Of a stretch of DNA of 64,000 bases, positions 49,501-57,952 are shown in pieces. A program made the position numbers and the translations under genes. The DNA comes from Sphingomonas sp. Leaf9 (GTDB taxonomy: Bacteria; Pseudomonadota; Alphaproteobacteria; Sphingomonadales; Sphingomonadaceae), in contig NZ_LMKC01000002.1 of assembly GCF_001421355.1 (NCBI RefSeq), positions 679,720-743,719 of the forward strand, written 5' to 3'. Below the pieces are notes generated by a model. That model did no database searches. It saw only the letters and a program-made list of their open reading frames with translations, and was not told the origin of the DNA. Every line of letters starts with the position of its first letter. Position 1 is the stretch's first letter.

Positions 49501-49990
49501 GCGCACCTTTGCCGACGATATCCGCCGCCGGATCGCCGCGCTCGGATCGGCGCATTCGCTGGCGTCGCCCGCCGGACAGCCCCATGCGGTCGGGCTGGAC
49601 GATATCGTCGCCACCACGCTGGCGCCCTATCGCGACCACGCACGGATCGAAATCGATGGTCCGGTCGTTGCACTGGACAGAAGCTGTCTGTCGCCTTTGG
49701 CGCTTATTCTCCACGAATGGGCAACCAATTCGATCAAATATGGTGCGCTGGGCAGCGATGGGGAACGGGGCCTGCGGGTATGCTGGCAGGTCGGGGAAGA
49801 CGGGATCGTGCTGACATGGACCGAGGATGCGAAGGATACGGGCGATCTATTGCCGGGCAAGCGTGGGTTCGGATCGGTGCTGGTCGAAACCAGCGTTCGG
49901 CAGTTGCGCGGGACGATGACCGCCGGAATGGCGGACGGGCAGTTGCGGATGGAAGTGCGGCTTCCGGCTGGCGTGTTGCTGCGTGACTGA
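46544..49990 (+). CDS. CheB-CheR-PAS-HWE histidine kinase fusion
   Basis: A 1148-residue signalling protein. A CheB methylesterase domain (about 20-200: GIGASAGGLEAL, VVVQHLDPNH, LSGTGADGTTGL) leads a CheR methyltransferase domain (about 225-490: NVTRFFRD, WVPGCSSGEEAYTIAM). A long coiled coil (about 640-705, rich in ELxxxNEEL) precedes PAS domains. The C-terminus is an HWE/HisKA_2 kinase with acceptor His963 in MNHRVKNLFAVIAGM and HEWATNSIKYGAL. Such kinases often feed the general stress response in alphaproteobacteria. It is coupled by 8-nt overlaps to the LOV gene and the response regulator. Confidence 0.93.
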   Translation: MHDVVSTKAEAMPASPASVPVVGIGASAGGLEALREMLAPAKRPTGLAFVVVQHLDPNHESMLAQLLDRNTTLAVLQSSGGERIEADTVYIIPPGRGLAIRDGVLELTDFQQPRGLRRPIDDFFLSLAGDQQANAACVILSGTGADGTTGLRAIKENGGVCVVQQPESARYDGMPLSAVGTGMIDFVKPPGEILHCLQAFFGRRGSDPIEPEANVVADHVDEMCRVLRTAIGHDFSGYKRSTLVRRVERRMHVLGIDTGRAYLARIRSDAGECEALFRDLLINVTRFFRDADAFEALRTRVVEPLMADRPADEDIRVWVPGCSSGEEAYTIAMLFAEAARKSGSPLAVQIFATDIDEQMLGIAREGSYPAAAMADVPAHLRERYTVPHAERFTIAAPIRDMIRFSSHSLVKDPPFSRLDLVSCRNLLIYFDDRLQQAVLPLFHYALRPGGFLFLGTSESVGRFEHLFLSVDQQARLFERGPGAPSYPIDLPGSQRQPLPRRERDARGDTTALGSEALATRRVVERYAPPSLIVDQDGGIISAYGKLSRYFEFPVTRTGGSSAVNLARPGLRNVIGPLLRQARDERRRVIARDVAVETDYGTQPVEVICDPLGDGTLLFVFRDTGPFVPSDPGELQDLEPSDDHLESLEDELRLTRHRLRSAIEELETANEELKSSNEEMMSMNEELQSTNEELSTVNDELKSKVDQLTVANSDLRNFYESTELAVVVLDADLKVRSYTDAATRIFPLKATDRGRPLTDVANRLEDAAHLADARAVAGGASPVQRRVRTSDGEHVFSLRVLPYRTQTGEVDGATLVLTEITDALALERQLAAERERLDLAIKAAGIGVWEYCPENGELVLDPAERQLFEVASDATPRIEDLLGRIDADDLPKVEAALRRVIERSGDYESTFRVCRSDGQTRWVKGFGRVVGGSAPQRLVGVSIDVTPEYALAETRELMLREMNHRVKNLFAVIAGMITMAARSHDDLRTFADDIRRRIAALGSAHSLASPAGQPHAVGLDDIVATTLAPYRDHARIEIDGPVVALDRSCLSPLALILHEWATNSIKYGALGSDGERGLRVCWQVGEDGIVLTWTEDAKDTGDLLPGKRGFGSVLVETSVRQLRGTMTAGMADGQLRMEVRLPAGVLLRD

Positions 49991-50351
49991 TCCCGTATTG
50001 CTCGTCGAGGACGAGCTGTTCATCGCGCTGGACGTGCAGGCCACCATCGAGGCGGCGGGCTTCGCGGTCGAGGGACCGTGCATGACGCTGGTCGAGGCGC
50101 AGGAGGCGGTCGAGCGTCACAACGCGGCCTTTGCCGCCGCCGTGCTGGACGTGCGGTTGGCCGATGGGACGGTGTTCCCGGCGGCCGACCGGCTGCACGC
50201 TGCCGGGGTCCCGCTGATCTTTCATTCGGGGCACGCCGACGATGCCGACCTGCGGCAACGCTATCCCCGCGCGATGGTGTGTCCCAAGCCGAGCGCTCCC
50301 GAAGCGCTGTCGGAGGCGATCCGCCGCTGCGCAGCGCTGAACGGCGGTTGA
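49983..50351 (+). CDS. Single-domain response regulator
   Basis: A 122-residue receiver-only protein. It has the acidic pair in VLLVEDELF, the phospho-acceptor Asp in AAVLDVRLADG, a Ser in IFHSGH in place of the usual Thr, and CPKPSAPEAL with the conserved Lys. There is no output domain. The GTG start overlaps the HWE kinase stop by 8 nt, so it is the probable phosphate partner of that kinase. Confidence 0.9.
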   Translation: MTDPVLLVEDELFIALDVQATIEAAGFAVEGPCMTLVEAQEAVERHNAAFAAAVLDVRLADGTVFPAADRLHAAGVPLIFHSGHADDADLRQRYPRAMVCPKPSAPEALSEAIRRCAALNGG

Positions 50352-50359
50352 GCGGCGGG

Positions 50360-51530
50360 CTATCCCTCCGCGCGCACCAGCTTGATATCGCGGTCGGCGG
50401 CCCAGCCATGCACGTCCTCGCGGCGTAGCGCGGTCGCCATCAGCTCGGGAAATTGGTCGGGGGTGCAGGCGAAGACGGGGATGCCCAGCGCCGCCACCTG
50501 CGCGGCGAGGTGCGGATCGTTAGGACGGGCGACCGGTGTCGGTCAGTGCCAGTAGCACGATGACATTGACCCCCGACACCACCAGCCGTGCCAGCCGGTC
50601 GACCAGCGCCCGCGCATCGCCGCCCTCGTACAGGTCGGTGATGAGTATCAGATGCGCCTTGCCCGGCCGCTCGATCCGATCCTCGCAATAGGCGACCGCC
50701 TGATCGATGTCGGTGCCGCCGCCCAGCTGGATACCGAACAACACCTCGACCGGATCGGCAAGCTCCTCGGTCAGGTCGACTATGGCGGTGTCGAAACAGA
50801 CCAGCTTCGTTGCGACGACCGGCAGCGAGGCCATGACCGCGGCGAAGATCGAGGCATAGACCACCGAACTGGCCATCGATCCCGACTGGTCGACGCACAG
50901 GATCACCTCGTCCAGATCGACGATCCGCCGTTGCTGGCGCAGGAAGCCGATCAGGCGTTCGGGGACGATGGTGCGGTGCGCGTGCTGGTAGTGGGCGAGG
51001 TTCGCGCGGATCGTGCGCGGCCAGTCGATATCGGCGAAACGCGGGCGATGGGTCCGCCGCGCGCGGTCGAGCGCGCCCCGGATCGCGTCCGCCGTGCGAG
51101 CCTCCAGCCGTGCCATCAGCTCGGCGACAACCCTGGTGATGACGGCGCGCGCGGTGTCCTTCGTCTTTTCGGGCATGACCCCGCGCAGCGCGACCAGATC
51201 GGCGACGAGGTTCACGTCCGCCTCGACGGTGGCGAGGAATTCGGGCTCCAGCAGCATCTGGCGCAGGCCCTTGCGCTCGAACGCGTCCTTCTGAACCACC
51301 TGCACGACGCTGGCGGGGAAGAAGTCGCGGATGTCGCCCAGCCATTTGGCGACGCGCGGCGCGGACTGGCCGAGCCCGCCGCGGCCCTTCTTTTCCGGCT
51401 CGCCATCGCCGTATAGCGCGGACAGCGCCTTGCTCATGCGGCGGTCGCTGTCGGAGAGCGGGGCCGTGCCTTCGCCATCGTCCACGCCCAGCGCGAGCGT
51501 CCAGCGGCGTTCGCGTTCGTCATCGTTCAT
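50360..51530 (-). pseudogene. VWA-domain (CoxE/YehP-like) protein, frameshifted near the C-terminus
   Basis: The intact frame runs from 51530 to a stop at 50520-50522 (336 residues). It contains a von Willebrand A domain with the MIDAS motif VDQSGSMASSV, GGGTDIDQ and LILITDLYEGG. After TDTGRPS the frame stops at TAA. Removing one extra T at 50520-50521 restores YDPHLAAQVAALGIPVFACTPDQFPELM and continues 54 codons to a stop at 50360-50362; this tail fits the family. It is either a real frameshift or an assembly error. It belongs with the SWIM and DUF5682 genes upstream. Confidence 0.8.
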
Positions 51531-53374
51531 CGCGTGCCTCCCGTCATCAGCGCGAGCACGCGCGCTGCATGCGCCGGCCAGAGCGTTTCAGCGCCCGGCA
51601 GCACGGTGTACCCCCGCGCGCCCGTATCGGATCGGTCGAGCGCGGCGTCCATCAACCGCCGCCGTTCGCTGCGGTCGAGCGCGGAGAAGACACGCCGGAA
51701 CAAGGGCAGGCTGGCGATGAAGGTCTCCTCGTCCAGCGTGGTCAGCCACGCATCCACTGCCTGCCGCAGCGTCGCGTCGTGGATCAGCCGATCGCCCGCG
51801 CCCTCCAGAAATCCCTCGAAGAAACCCGCCGCTTCTGCGACCGGCGTGCCCGGCGACAGCATCCGGGCCAGCAGCGTGGCGGCGTCGTCGGCGGCCAGCT
51901 TCTCCGCCTCGTACAGCAATCGCGCGGCGGTGCCCGCGATCAGTCGTGTCGCCTGATCGTCGTCGAACAGCCGGGCCAGCGCGTCGTGCCAGGTCGCGAT
52001 GACTTCCGCGTCGAGCTGCGCCAGCTGGATCGCACGCTCCGCCGCCAGGATCGCAGCGCGTAACGCTCCCGCCGCCTCGGCATCCAGATTGCGCGCGGCA
52101 TAGCGGAAGGTCAGCGCCGCCTGCACCACGATGCGCGGCATCAGGTCGCCGAGCGGCCGCGCGGTGCCGCTACGTGCCTCGCCATAGCGCAGGATATCGG
52201 CCATCGGCGGCAGCGCGGCGAGCAGCGACTGCGAGTCGCTGGTGAGTGCCGCGCGCCGCTCCAGCAGCGCGATGCCGGTCGTGATCGCGGCGGGCAGGTC
52301 GGCGATCATCGCGCTGCGCACCAGCGTCGCCAGCTCGCCGAGATCGGGCTCCGCTGCCATCGCTTCGGCCAGCTTTCCGGCGGCGGCGTCGGCGATGGTC
52401 GAACCGTGGACGAGGTTCTCGACCAGCCGCACCGCGAATTCCGGGTTCCAGGCGAGGACCCAGTTCTCGCGAAAGGTGCCGCGACTGCGCCCGGCGTCGG
52501 TCAGTTCGCCCCACGGCACGTCGAGCGCGTGTAGCCGGTGGAGCAGGGTCGAGCGCGCCAGCCCGCTGTCGCTGCGCAGGTCGAGCGTTAGGGTGCGCTC
52601 CAATGCCTCGGGCTTCAGCCGGGTGGCCTTTTGCTGGCGCTGCAAATCCTCCAGCAGCGGGGCGAGCGGCGTGTCGGCGGGGATGACGCCGACCGCCGAT
52701 CCGACCAGCAGTTCAGCGGCGATATCGTCCCACCGCGCAGGCTCGCCATGGCACAGGCAGGCGATGGCGGCCTCGCGCAGTTCCTCGAACCCCGGATGCG
52801 GGCGCTCGCGCAGGGCGGCGAGCGCATGGCCCAGCCGCTGCGCCTCGATCACCGAGGCGGTGGAGACCATATGGCCACGATCGCGCATCACCCGTGCGAT
52901 CCGGGCGAGCCAGACGGCGTCGCGGTCGCCGCGATGGCGTGTGTCCCACAGATGCGCGCACCAGCCGGGCGCGACCACGCCCGCGCCATACCCGCTCGCG
53001 CGGGCGAGGCGGGGGGCGGTCCAGGGTGCCCAGGTTGCCTTGACCTTCGCCTTGGGCCGCCCCTTCAGCAGCGCGCGATCGGCGGCCAGACTAATCTTCG
53101 CGGCCAAGGCGGGGACATGCCACGCGCCGCACACCACCGCGATCGGCCCCTCGCTGTCCTTCGCCGCGCGGGCGATCTCGATCCGCATATGCGCCTCCCG
53201 CGCCGCCTCGCGCGCGGACAAGGGACCGGCTTCGCTGCGCAGCGCGGTCATCGCCTCGGCGACGGCGGCGAAAACAGAGGTGGAGGCGGGGTTCTCCTCG
53301 ATGACGTCGCTCCACCAGCTTTCGCCATCCGCATAGCCTGCCGCCGTGGCGAGTATGCCGACGGGATCAGATGC
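51527..53374 (-). pseudogene. DUF5682 (YehM-like) protein missing its N-terminal part
   Basis: Recognisable coding sequence begins at SDPVGILATAAGYADGESWWSDVIEENP and runs about 615 residues to 51527, with RIEIARAAKDSEGPIAVVCGAWHVPALAAK and WDTRHRGDRDAVWLARIARVMRDRGHMVSTASVIEAQRLGHALAALRERPHPGFEEL. Family proteins have a further 250 or so N-terminal residues, including a glycine/histidine-rich start, which are absent. Upstream in the same frame there is only off-frame sequence of the SWIM gene, with no proper start. It overlaps the VWA gene by 4 nt. It is either dead or translated from an internal start. Confidence 0.8.
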
Positions 53375-54708
53375 CCCGACCAGAGCGCGGCGGTGCAGGT
53401 CAGGTCGGTGCCGATAATAAGCCCCGCGGCCTCGCCCGCCAGCGGCAGCGGTGTGGTGCCGCCGTGGGGCAGCCACCACGGCGCGCCCGCTTGGTCGATG
53501 CCGACGCGGCCGGGCGGCAGCAGGACCGGGCGCTCGGCCGCCCATGGTTCGGCGAGGAACGGCGCAGTCAGCAGCTCCGCCAGCGGGGCGGCGGGGCGGG
53601 GCCAATCGCGCGGCGGGCCGTCGATCGCGCCGGCTTCTCGCCGGATCAGCAGCGCGCGCAACGGCGCGCGCGCGGGGTAGAAGAGGATGTCGCCGACAAA
53701 TTGCTCGCCGGGCACGAACGCCGATCCGCGCCGCCCGGTGCTGGCGGGAAAGAAATCGAGCAGCATCGCAAAGCGCGGGCCGTCGCCCAGGTTGAGCAGC
53801 CACGTCGTCTGCGCGATCAGCCCGTCGCGGCGGGTCCGCACCTGTTCGGCCAGCACGTCCCACGTCGCCGTGACGCGCAGCGCCGCCGGTTCGTCGAGCA
53901 ATGCCTCGCGCCGTTCGGCGGCGGCGACCGCGCGGCGCAGTTCGACGTCGCGGGGGGCCGCGCGAAACGCGCGGGCGAGCGTCACCAGCCGCGCCAGCTC
54001 CACCGTCGCTCCGCGCACCCGGTCGCCGGGGGGCAGCGCCCATATCCGCGCGGGCAGTTCATCGACATGCCCCGCCAGCGCCGCCGCCTTGCCATCGACC
54101 AGCCGCGCACCGATCCGGCGACAGCGCGCGGTCGCATCGTCGACGAACCCGGCAAGGCCCAGCCGAAGCTGGTCGCCGATCCATTGCTCCAGTGCCTCCA
54201 GCGCGCCGAGGATCGCACGGTCGGTGTCGTCGGCGCGTTTGGCGTTGGCGGCCTCACGCCTGACGGCGGCCCTGGGGTCTTCGGCAGGTTCCAGCTCCTG
54301 CGCGGCCTGTAGATCCTTTGCCGATGTCCTGGGCACGCCGCTTGCTGCTGCGGCGGACTGTGGCGCACCGCTGGCCGGTCGCCTGCGCCCGAGCCATTCG
54401 ACTACCCAATCGGGGGTGTCGGCGGCGGGGAAGGGCAGGATGGCTTCCGCCTGCATCCACAGCAAGGCAAGGGCATGCTTGCACGGGAATTTGCGCGACG
54501 GGCAGGTGCATTTGCTGCCCAAGTCGCGCAGGTCGGCGGTCACGCGGTACGGGTGTGCGCCCGATCCGGCACACTCACCCCAGATCAGCGCGGCGTCGTG
54601 ACTGGTCCCCAGTCCCGACCATTTGCCCGGCTTCGCCAGCCCCGCCGCCGCCTTGAGCGAGGACTGATCGGTGGCGAGCTGTTCCACCGCCGTCACATCG
54701 ATCGCCAC
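53248..54708 (-). CDS. SWIM zinc-finger protein (YehQ-like), 3' end fused to off-frame sequence
   Basis: A SWIM protein of about 486 residues from a likely GTG start at 54708 (GGGG 10 nt before it). The zinc motif CTCPSRKFPCKH is near residue 75, preceded by GLAKPGKWSGLGTSHDAALIWGECAGSG and DLRDLGSKC, the usual N-terminal signature. The natural protein seems to end near TDLTCTAALWSGHLIP at about 53365. The last 36 codons read out of frame through the DUF5682 gene. This marks a deletion joint. The usual partner, a MoxR-type ATPase gene, is absent. Confidence 0.75.
   Translation of the reverse strand: MAIDVTAVEQLATDQSSLKAAAGLAKPGKWSGLGTSHDAALIWGECAGSGAHPYRVTADLRDLGSKCTCPSRKFPCKHALALLWMQAEAILPFPAADTPDWVVEWLGRRRPASGAPQSAAAASGVPRTSAKDLQAAQELEPAEDPRAAVRREAANAKRADDTDRAILGALEALEQWIGDQLRLGLAGFVDDATARCRRIGARLVDGKAAALAGHVDELPARIWALPPGDRVRGATVELARLVTLARAFRAAPRDVELRRAVAAAERREALLDEPAALRVTATWDVLAEQVRTRRDGLIAQTTWLLNLGDGPRFAMLLDFFPASTGRRGSAFVPGEQFVGDILFYPARAPLRALLIRREAGAIDGPPRDWPRPAAPLAELLTAPFLAEPWAAERPVLLPPGRVGIDQAGAPWWLPHGGTTPLPLAGEAAGLIIGTDLTCTAALWSGHLIPSAYSPRRQAMRMAKAGGATSSRRTPPPPLFSPPSPRR
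53355..53378. other. Deletion junction in the YehLMPQ-type cluster
   Basis: On the minus strand the SWIM reading frame (ALWSGHLIP) and the DUF5682 reading frame (SDPVGILATAAG) meet here in different frames. About 2 kb expected in this kind of cluster, the MoxR ATPase gene plus the DUF5682 N-terminus, is missing. No insertion sequence or clear direct repeat was seen at the joint. The exact breakpoint cannot be set without an intact homologue. Confidence 0.65.
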
Positions 54709-54737
54709 GCAATCCCCGACCCGTTGCTTCGGCGGCG

Positions 54738-54791
54738 ATGATACGGCGTGCCGCCGAAAGCTCAATGCGCTTCGGATCGGCGGCGTATCAT
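54738..54791. repeat. Imperfect palindrome between the SWIM and glycosidase genes
   Basis: ATGATACG (54738-54745) and CGTATCAT (54784-54791) are perfect inverted arms, and CCGCCGA/TCGGCGG pair inside them with a small bulge. It lies in the 173-nt divergent gap. It could be an operator for either gene or a mobile palindrome. Confidence 0.5.
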
Positions 54792-54881
54792 GGTCGACAG
54801 GGGCATGGCGTCGGGCGCCGTTCCGGTGGTAGCGTCCGGGCCAGAGAAGACGGCGTTGCGCCGCGTTCGGGGAGAAGATGC

Positions 54882-56834
54882 TTGACCCACGACCATGGCT
54901 GCGCATGCCATTCGCGCCGCGACGTCCTGAGGACCGGCGCGCTGACAGCGGGGCTGGCGCTACCGTTTCCGGTATCGGCGCACGCGGCGCAACCGGCGGT
55001 GGCGGGGCGGCCGGTGGCCCGGCTGCAGGCGTTCGACATGGCCGATGTGACGCTGGGCGAGGGGCCGTTCCTCCACGCCCAGCGCAAGACCGAGGCGTAT
55101 CTCCTGTCGCTGCAACCCGATCGGATGCTGCACAATTTCCGGGTCAATGCCGGGCTGCCCCCCAAGGCCCCGGTCTATGGCGGTTGGGAATCGGAAGCGG
55201 CGTGGGACGAGATCAACTGCCATGGCCATACCCTTGGCCATTATCTGTCCGCCTGTGCGCTGGCCGGTCGCGCGACCGGCGATGCCCGCTATCGCAAGCG
55301 CATCCAATATATCGCCACCGAGCTTGCCGCCTGTCAGACGGCGGCGGGCAGCGGGCTGGTCTGCGCATTTCCCAAGGGGGCGGCGCTGATCGCGGCGCAT
55401 CTGCGCGGCGAACCGATTACCGGCGTGCCGTGGTACACGCTGCACAAGGTCTATGCCGGCCTGCGCGATGCGGTGGTGCTGGCCGACAGCGCCGCCGCGC
55501 GCGCGGTGTTGTTGCGGCTGGCCGACTGGGGCGTCGCGGCCTGTCGGCCGCTGTCGGATACCGCGTTCGAAGCGATGCTGGCGACCGAACATGGCGGCAT
55601 GAACGAGGTTTATGCCGATCTGTACGGCATGACCGGCAACGACGAGTATCGCACGCTGGCGCAGCGTTTCTCGCACAAGGCGGTGCTGGTGCCGCTGTCG
55701 CAGGCGCGCGACCATCTCGACGGGCTGCATGCCAATACACAGGTGCCCAAGATCGTCGGGTTCCAGCGGGTCTACGAAGCGACCGGTGACGCGGCCTATC
55801 GCGACGCGGCGGCGTTCTTCTGGCGGACGGTCGTGGACACGCGCTCGTTCGCGACCGGCGGGCATGGCGATGGCGAGCATTTCTTTGCGGTCGCCGACAC
55901 GCCCGCGCATGTGTTCAGCGCGAAGGGATCGGAAACCTGCGGCCAGCACAATATGCTGAAGCTCACCCGCGCGCTGTTCCTGCACGATCCGCGCGTCGAC
56001 TATGCCGATTATTACGAACGCACGCTGTATAACGGCATCCTCGCGTCGCAGGACCCCGACAGCGGCATGGCGACCTATTTCCAGGGTGCGCGGCCGGGAT
56101 ACATGAAGCTGTACCACACGCCCGAGGACAGCTTCTGGTGCTGCACCGGGACCGGCATGGAGAACCATGTCAAATATCGCGACTCGATTTATTTCCACGA
56201 TGCGTCGGCGCTGTACGTGAACCTGTTCGTGCCGTCGGCGGTGCGCTGGCGGGCGAAGGATGCTGTGCTGACGCAAGTGACGCGCTTTCCCGAGCAGGGC
56301 ACGACGACCCTCCAGTGGCGATCGAAGCGGCCGACATCGGCGACGCTCAAGCTGCGGCATCCGGGGTGGAGCCGGAGCGCGGCGGTGCTGGTCAACGGGG
56401 CGGAGGTCGCGCGGTCGGACCTGCCCGGCCGCTATCTCGATCTGACGCGGGTGTGGCGCGATGGCGATCGGGTCGAGCTGCGGATGGAGATGGCGGTCGC
56501 GGCGGTGCCGTTGCCGGCGTCGTCGACCATCGTCGCCTTCACCTATGGGCCGCTGGTGCTGGCCGGTGCGCTGGGACGCGAGGGGCTGGCCCCCGGTGTC
56601 GATATCATCGTGAGCGAACGGCGCTACGGCGAGTATAACGACACGCCCTTCACCGTGCCCCGGCTGCGCGGTGATCCGGAGGCGCTCGCGCGAAGTGTCC
56701 GCGCGACCGGCACGCCGCTCGAATTCACGATCGCTTCGGCACAGGGCGCACCGATCCGCCTGATCCCCTATCACCGGATCGCGCATGAGCGGTACGCGAC
56801 CTACTGGGACGTCGCGCCGGCGGCCCCTGCCTGA
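54882..56834 (+). CDS. Glycoside hydrolase family 127-like (DUF1680), Tat-exported
   Basis: A 650-residue protein starting at a TTG codon, with GGAGAAG ahead of it. A Tat signal follows (SRRDVLRTGALTAGLALPF). The catalytic (alpha/alpha)6-barrel begins LQAFDMADVTLGEGPF. The GH127/146 zinc-cysteine active-site pattern is present: GSETCGQHNM (Glu and Cys ligands) and FWCCTGTGMENH (nucleophile Cys pair). A beta-domain closes the protein. Family enzymes remove L-arabinofuranose or related sugars. The open frame to an ATG at 54738 lacks the signal context and is rejected. Confidence 0.85.
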   Translation: MTHDHGCACHSRRDVLRTGALTAGLALPFPVSAHAAQPAVAGRPVARLQAFDMADVTLGEGPFLHAQRKTEAYLLSLQPDRMLHNFRVNAGLPPKAPVYGGWESEAAWDEINCHGHTLGHYLSACALAGRATGDARYRKRIQYIATELAACQTAAGSGLVCAFPKGAALIAAHLRGEPITGVPWYTLHKVYAGLRDAVVLADSAAARAVLLRLADWGVAACRPLSDTAFEAMLATEHGGMNEVYADLYGMTGNDEYRTLAQRFSHKAVLVPLSQARDHLDGLHANTQVPKIVGFQRVYEATGDAAYRDAAAFFWRTVVDTRSFATGGHGDGEHFFAVADTPAHVFSAKGSETCGQHNMLKLTRALFLHDPRVDYADYYERTLYNGILASQDPDSGMATYFQGARPGYMKLYHTPEDSFWCCTGTGMENHVKYRDSIYFHDASALYVNLFVPSAVRWRAKDAVLTQVTRFPEQGTTTLQWRSKRPTSATLKLRHPGWSRSAAVLVNGAEVARSDLPGRYLDLTRVWRDGDRVELRMEMAVAAVPLPASSTIVAFTYGPLVLAGALGREGLAPGVDIIVSERRYGEYNDTPFTVPRLRGDPEALARSVRATGTPLEFTIASAQGAPIRLIPYHRIAHERYATYWDVAPAAPA

Positions 56835-56935
56835 TCCGACCATCGACCGCGCGAATTGCATTCCCGTGATAGCGATAACACGCTACGCTGTTGCCTTAAG
56901 TCGCTGATTAGGCGGCATATGGGGAGGGAATGGAT

Positions 56936-57880
56936 ATGCGCGGCACGGTGATGCTGACGGTCTTCGCGCTGCTGGCGGGCGATGCGATGGCGCAGGAGTC
57001 GAACGAGCAGGCGCGGGCGATCGCCGGGGCGCCCGTCACGGCGCGACAGCGGCTGGAACTGGTCGACATTCCCAAACCGGTCGGCAAGGCGGTGGCGCTG
57101 TTCGACGGGCGCAGCTTCGATGGCTGGACCGCGTGGCTTGGCTATGCCGACCCCGCCATGACCTATCGCGCCGATCCGGCGATCCGGCCGATCGGGACGG
57201 GGCGCCCCACCACCGGCGATTTCGCGGTGCGCGTCGTCGATGGCGCACCGGCCCTGTGGGTGAAGGGGCAGACCTGGGGCAGCCTGGTCCACCGGGCGGA
57301 CCTGCGCGACTATCACCTGCGGCTGCAGTTCAAATGGGGCGCCAGGACCTGGGCACCGCGCGAGACGCTGCCGCGCAACAACGGCCTGCTCTATCACACC
57401 CACGGCGTTCCGGGGGAGGTGTTCGGGACCTGGCGCCCCTCGGTCGAATTCGAGATCATGGGCGGATCGACCGGCATGATCGTGGCGGTCGGGGGCAAGG
57501 TTCGCGGACATACCGACGTCGCCTTCGACCCGTCGATCCTCGCGCCGCATCTCCGGTACCGGCTGGGCGGCCGGGAGGTCGACATCGTGAACGGAACGCC
57601 GACCTGGAACGTCGAGGCGGCAAGCGATGCCGAACGTCCGGTCGGGCAGTGGAACACGCTGGACCTGTATGTCGTCGGCGACCGCGCGGTGCATGTCGTC
57701 AACGGTGTTCCGGTGGCCGATGTGCGCGACCTGGCGACGATCGACGCCGACGGCGTGCGCCGCCCGCTGACGCACGGCCAGATCCAGCTGCAGTCCGAGG
57801 GGGCGGAGACATGGTTCCGCCAGATCACCGTGGAGCCGATCCGCACGCTGCCCCGCATCGTTTCGGCAAGGACGAAGTAG
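56936..57880 (+). CDS. DUF1080 protein (3-keto-disaccharide hydrolase family)
   Basis: A 314-residue exported protein (signal MRGTVMLTVFALLAGDAMAQ) with a concanavalin/laminin-G-like DUF1080 domain: VALFDGRSFDGWTAWLG, then YHLRLQFKWGARTWAP, NNGLLYHTHGVPGEVFG, VEFEIMGGSTGMI and the C-terminal GQIQLQSEGAETWFRQITVEPI. Relatives hydrolyse 3-keto-glycosides or bind carbohydrates. GGGAGG sits 8 nt before this ATG, so it is preferred to the ATG two codons earlier. It follows the GH127 gene, suggesting joint plant-glycan use. Confidence 0.85.
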   Translation: MRGTVMLTVFALLAGDAMAQESNEQARAIAGAPVTARQRLELVDIPKPVGKAVALFDGRSFDGWTAWLGYADPAMTYRADPAIRPIGTGRPTTGDFAVRVVDGAPALWVKGQTWGSLVHRADLRDYHLRLQFKWGARTWAPRETLPRNNGLLYHTHGVPGEVFGTWRPSVEFEIMGGSTGMIVAVGGKVRGHTDVAFDPSILAPHLRYRLGGREVDIVNGTPTWNVEAASDAERPVGQWNTLDLYVVGDRAVHVVNGVPVADVRDLATIDADGVRRPLTHGQIQLQSEGAETWFRQITVEPIRTLPRIVSARTK

Positions 57881-57952
57881 CGCGACGGACGACGCGGCAC
57901 GTTCCCCGCCAGCCATCTGGACGAACCGGAGAGCGTTGAACCTGATCCGGAG

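Noticed and set aside
53340..53390. Insertion sequence at the SWIM/DUF5682 joint
   Set aside because: No transposase remnant, terminal inverted repeat or target duplication is visible, so a simple deletion is preferred.
53375..54043. N-terminal 223 codons of the open frame that continues into the DUF5682 gene
   Set aside because: This part is off-frame to the SWIM gene on the same strand, is Arg/Ala/Pro-rich noise and does not resemble the missing DUF5682 N-terminus.
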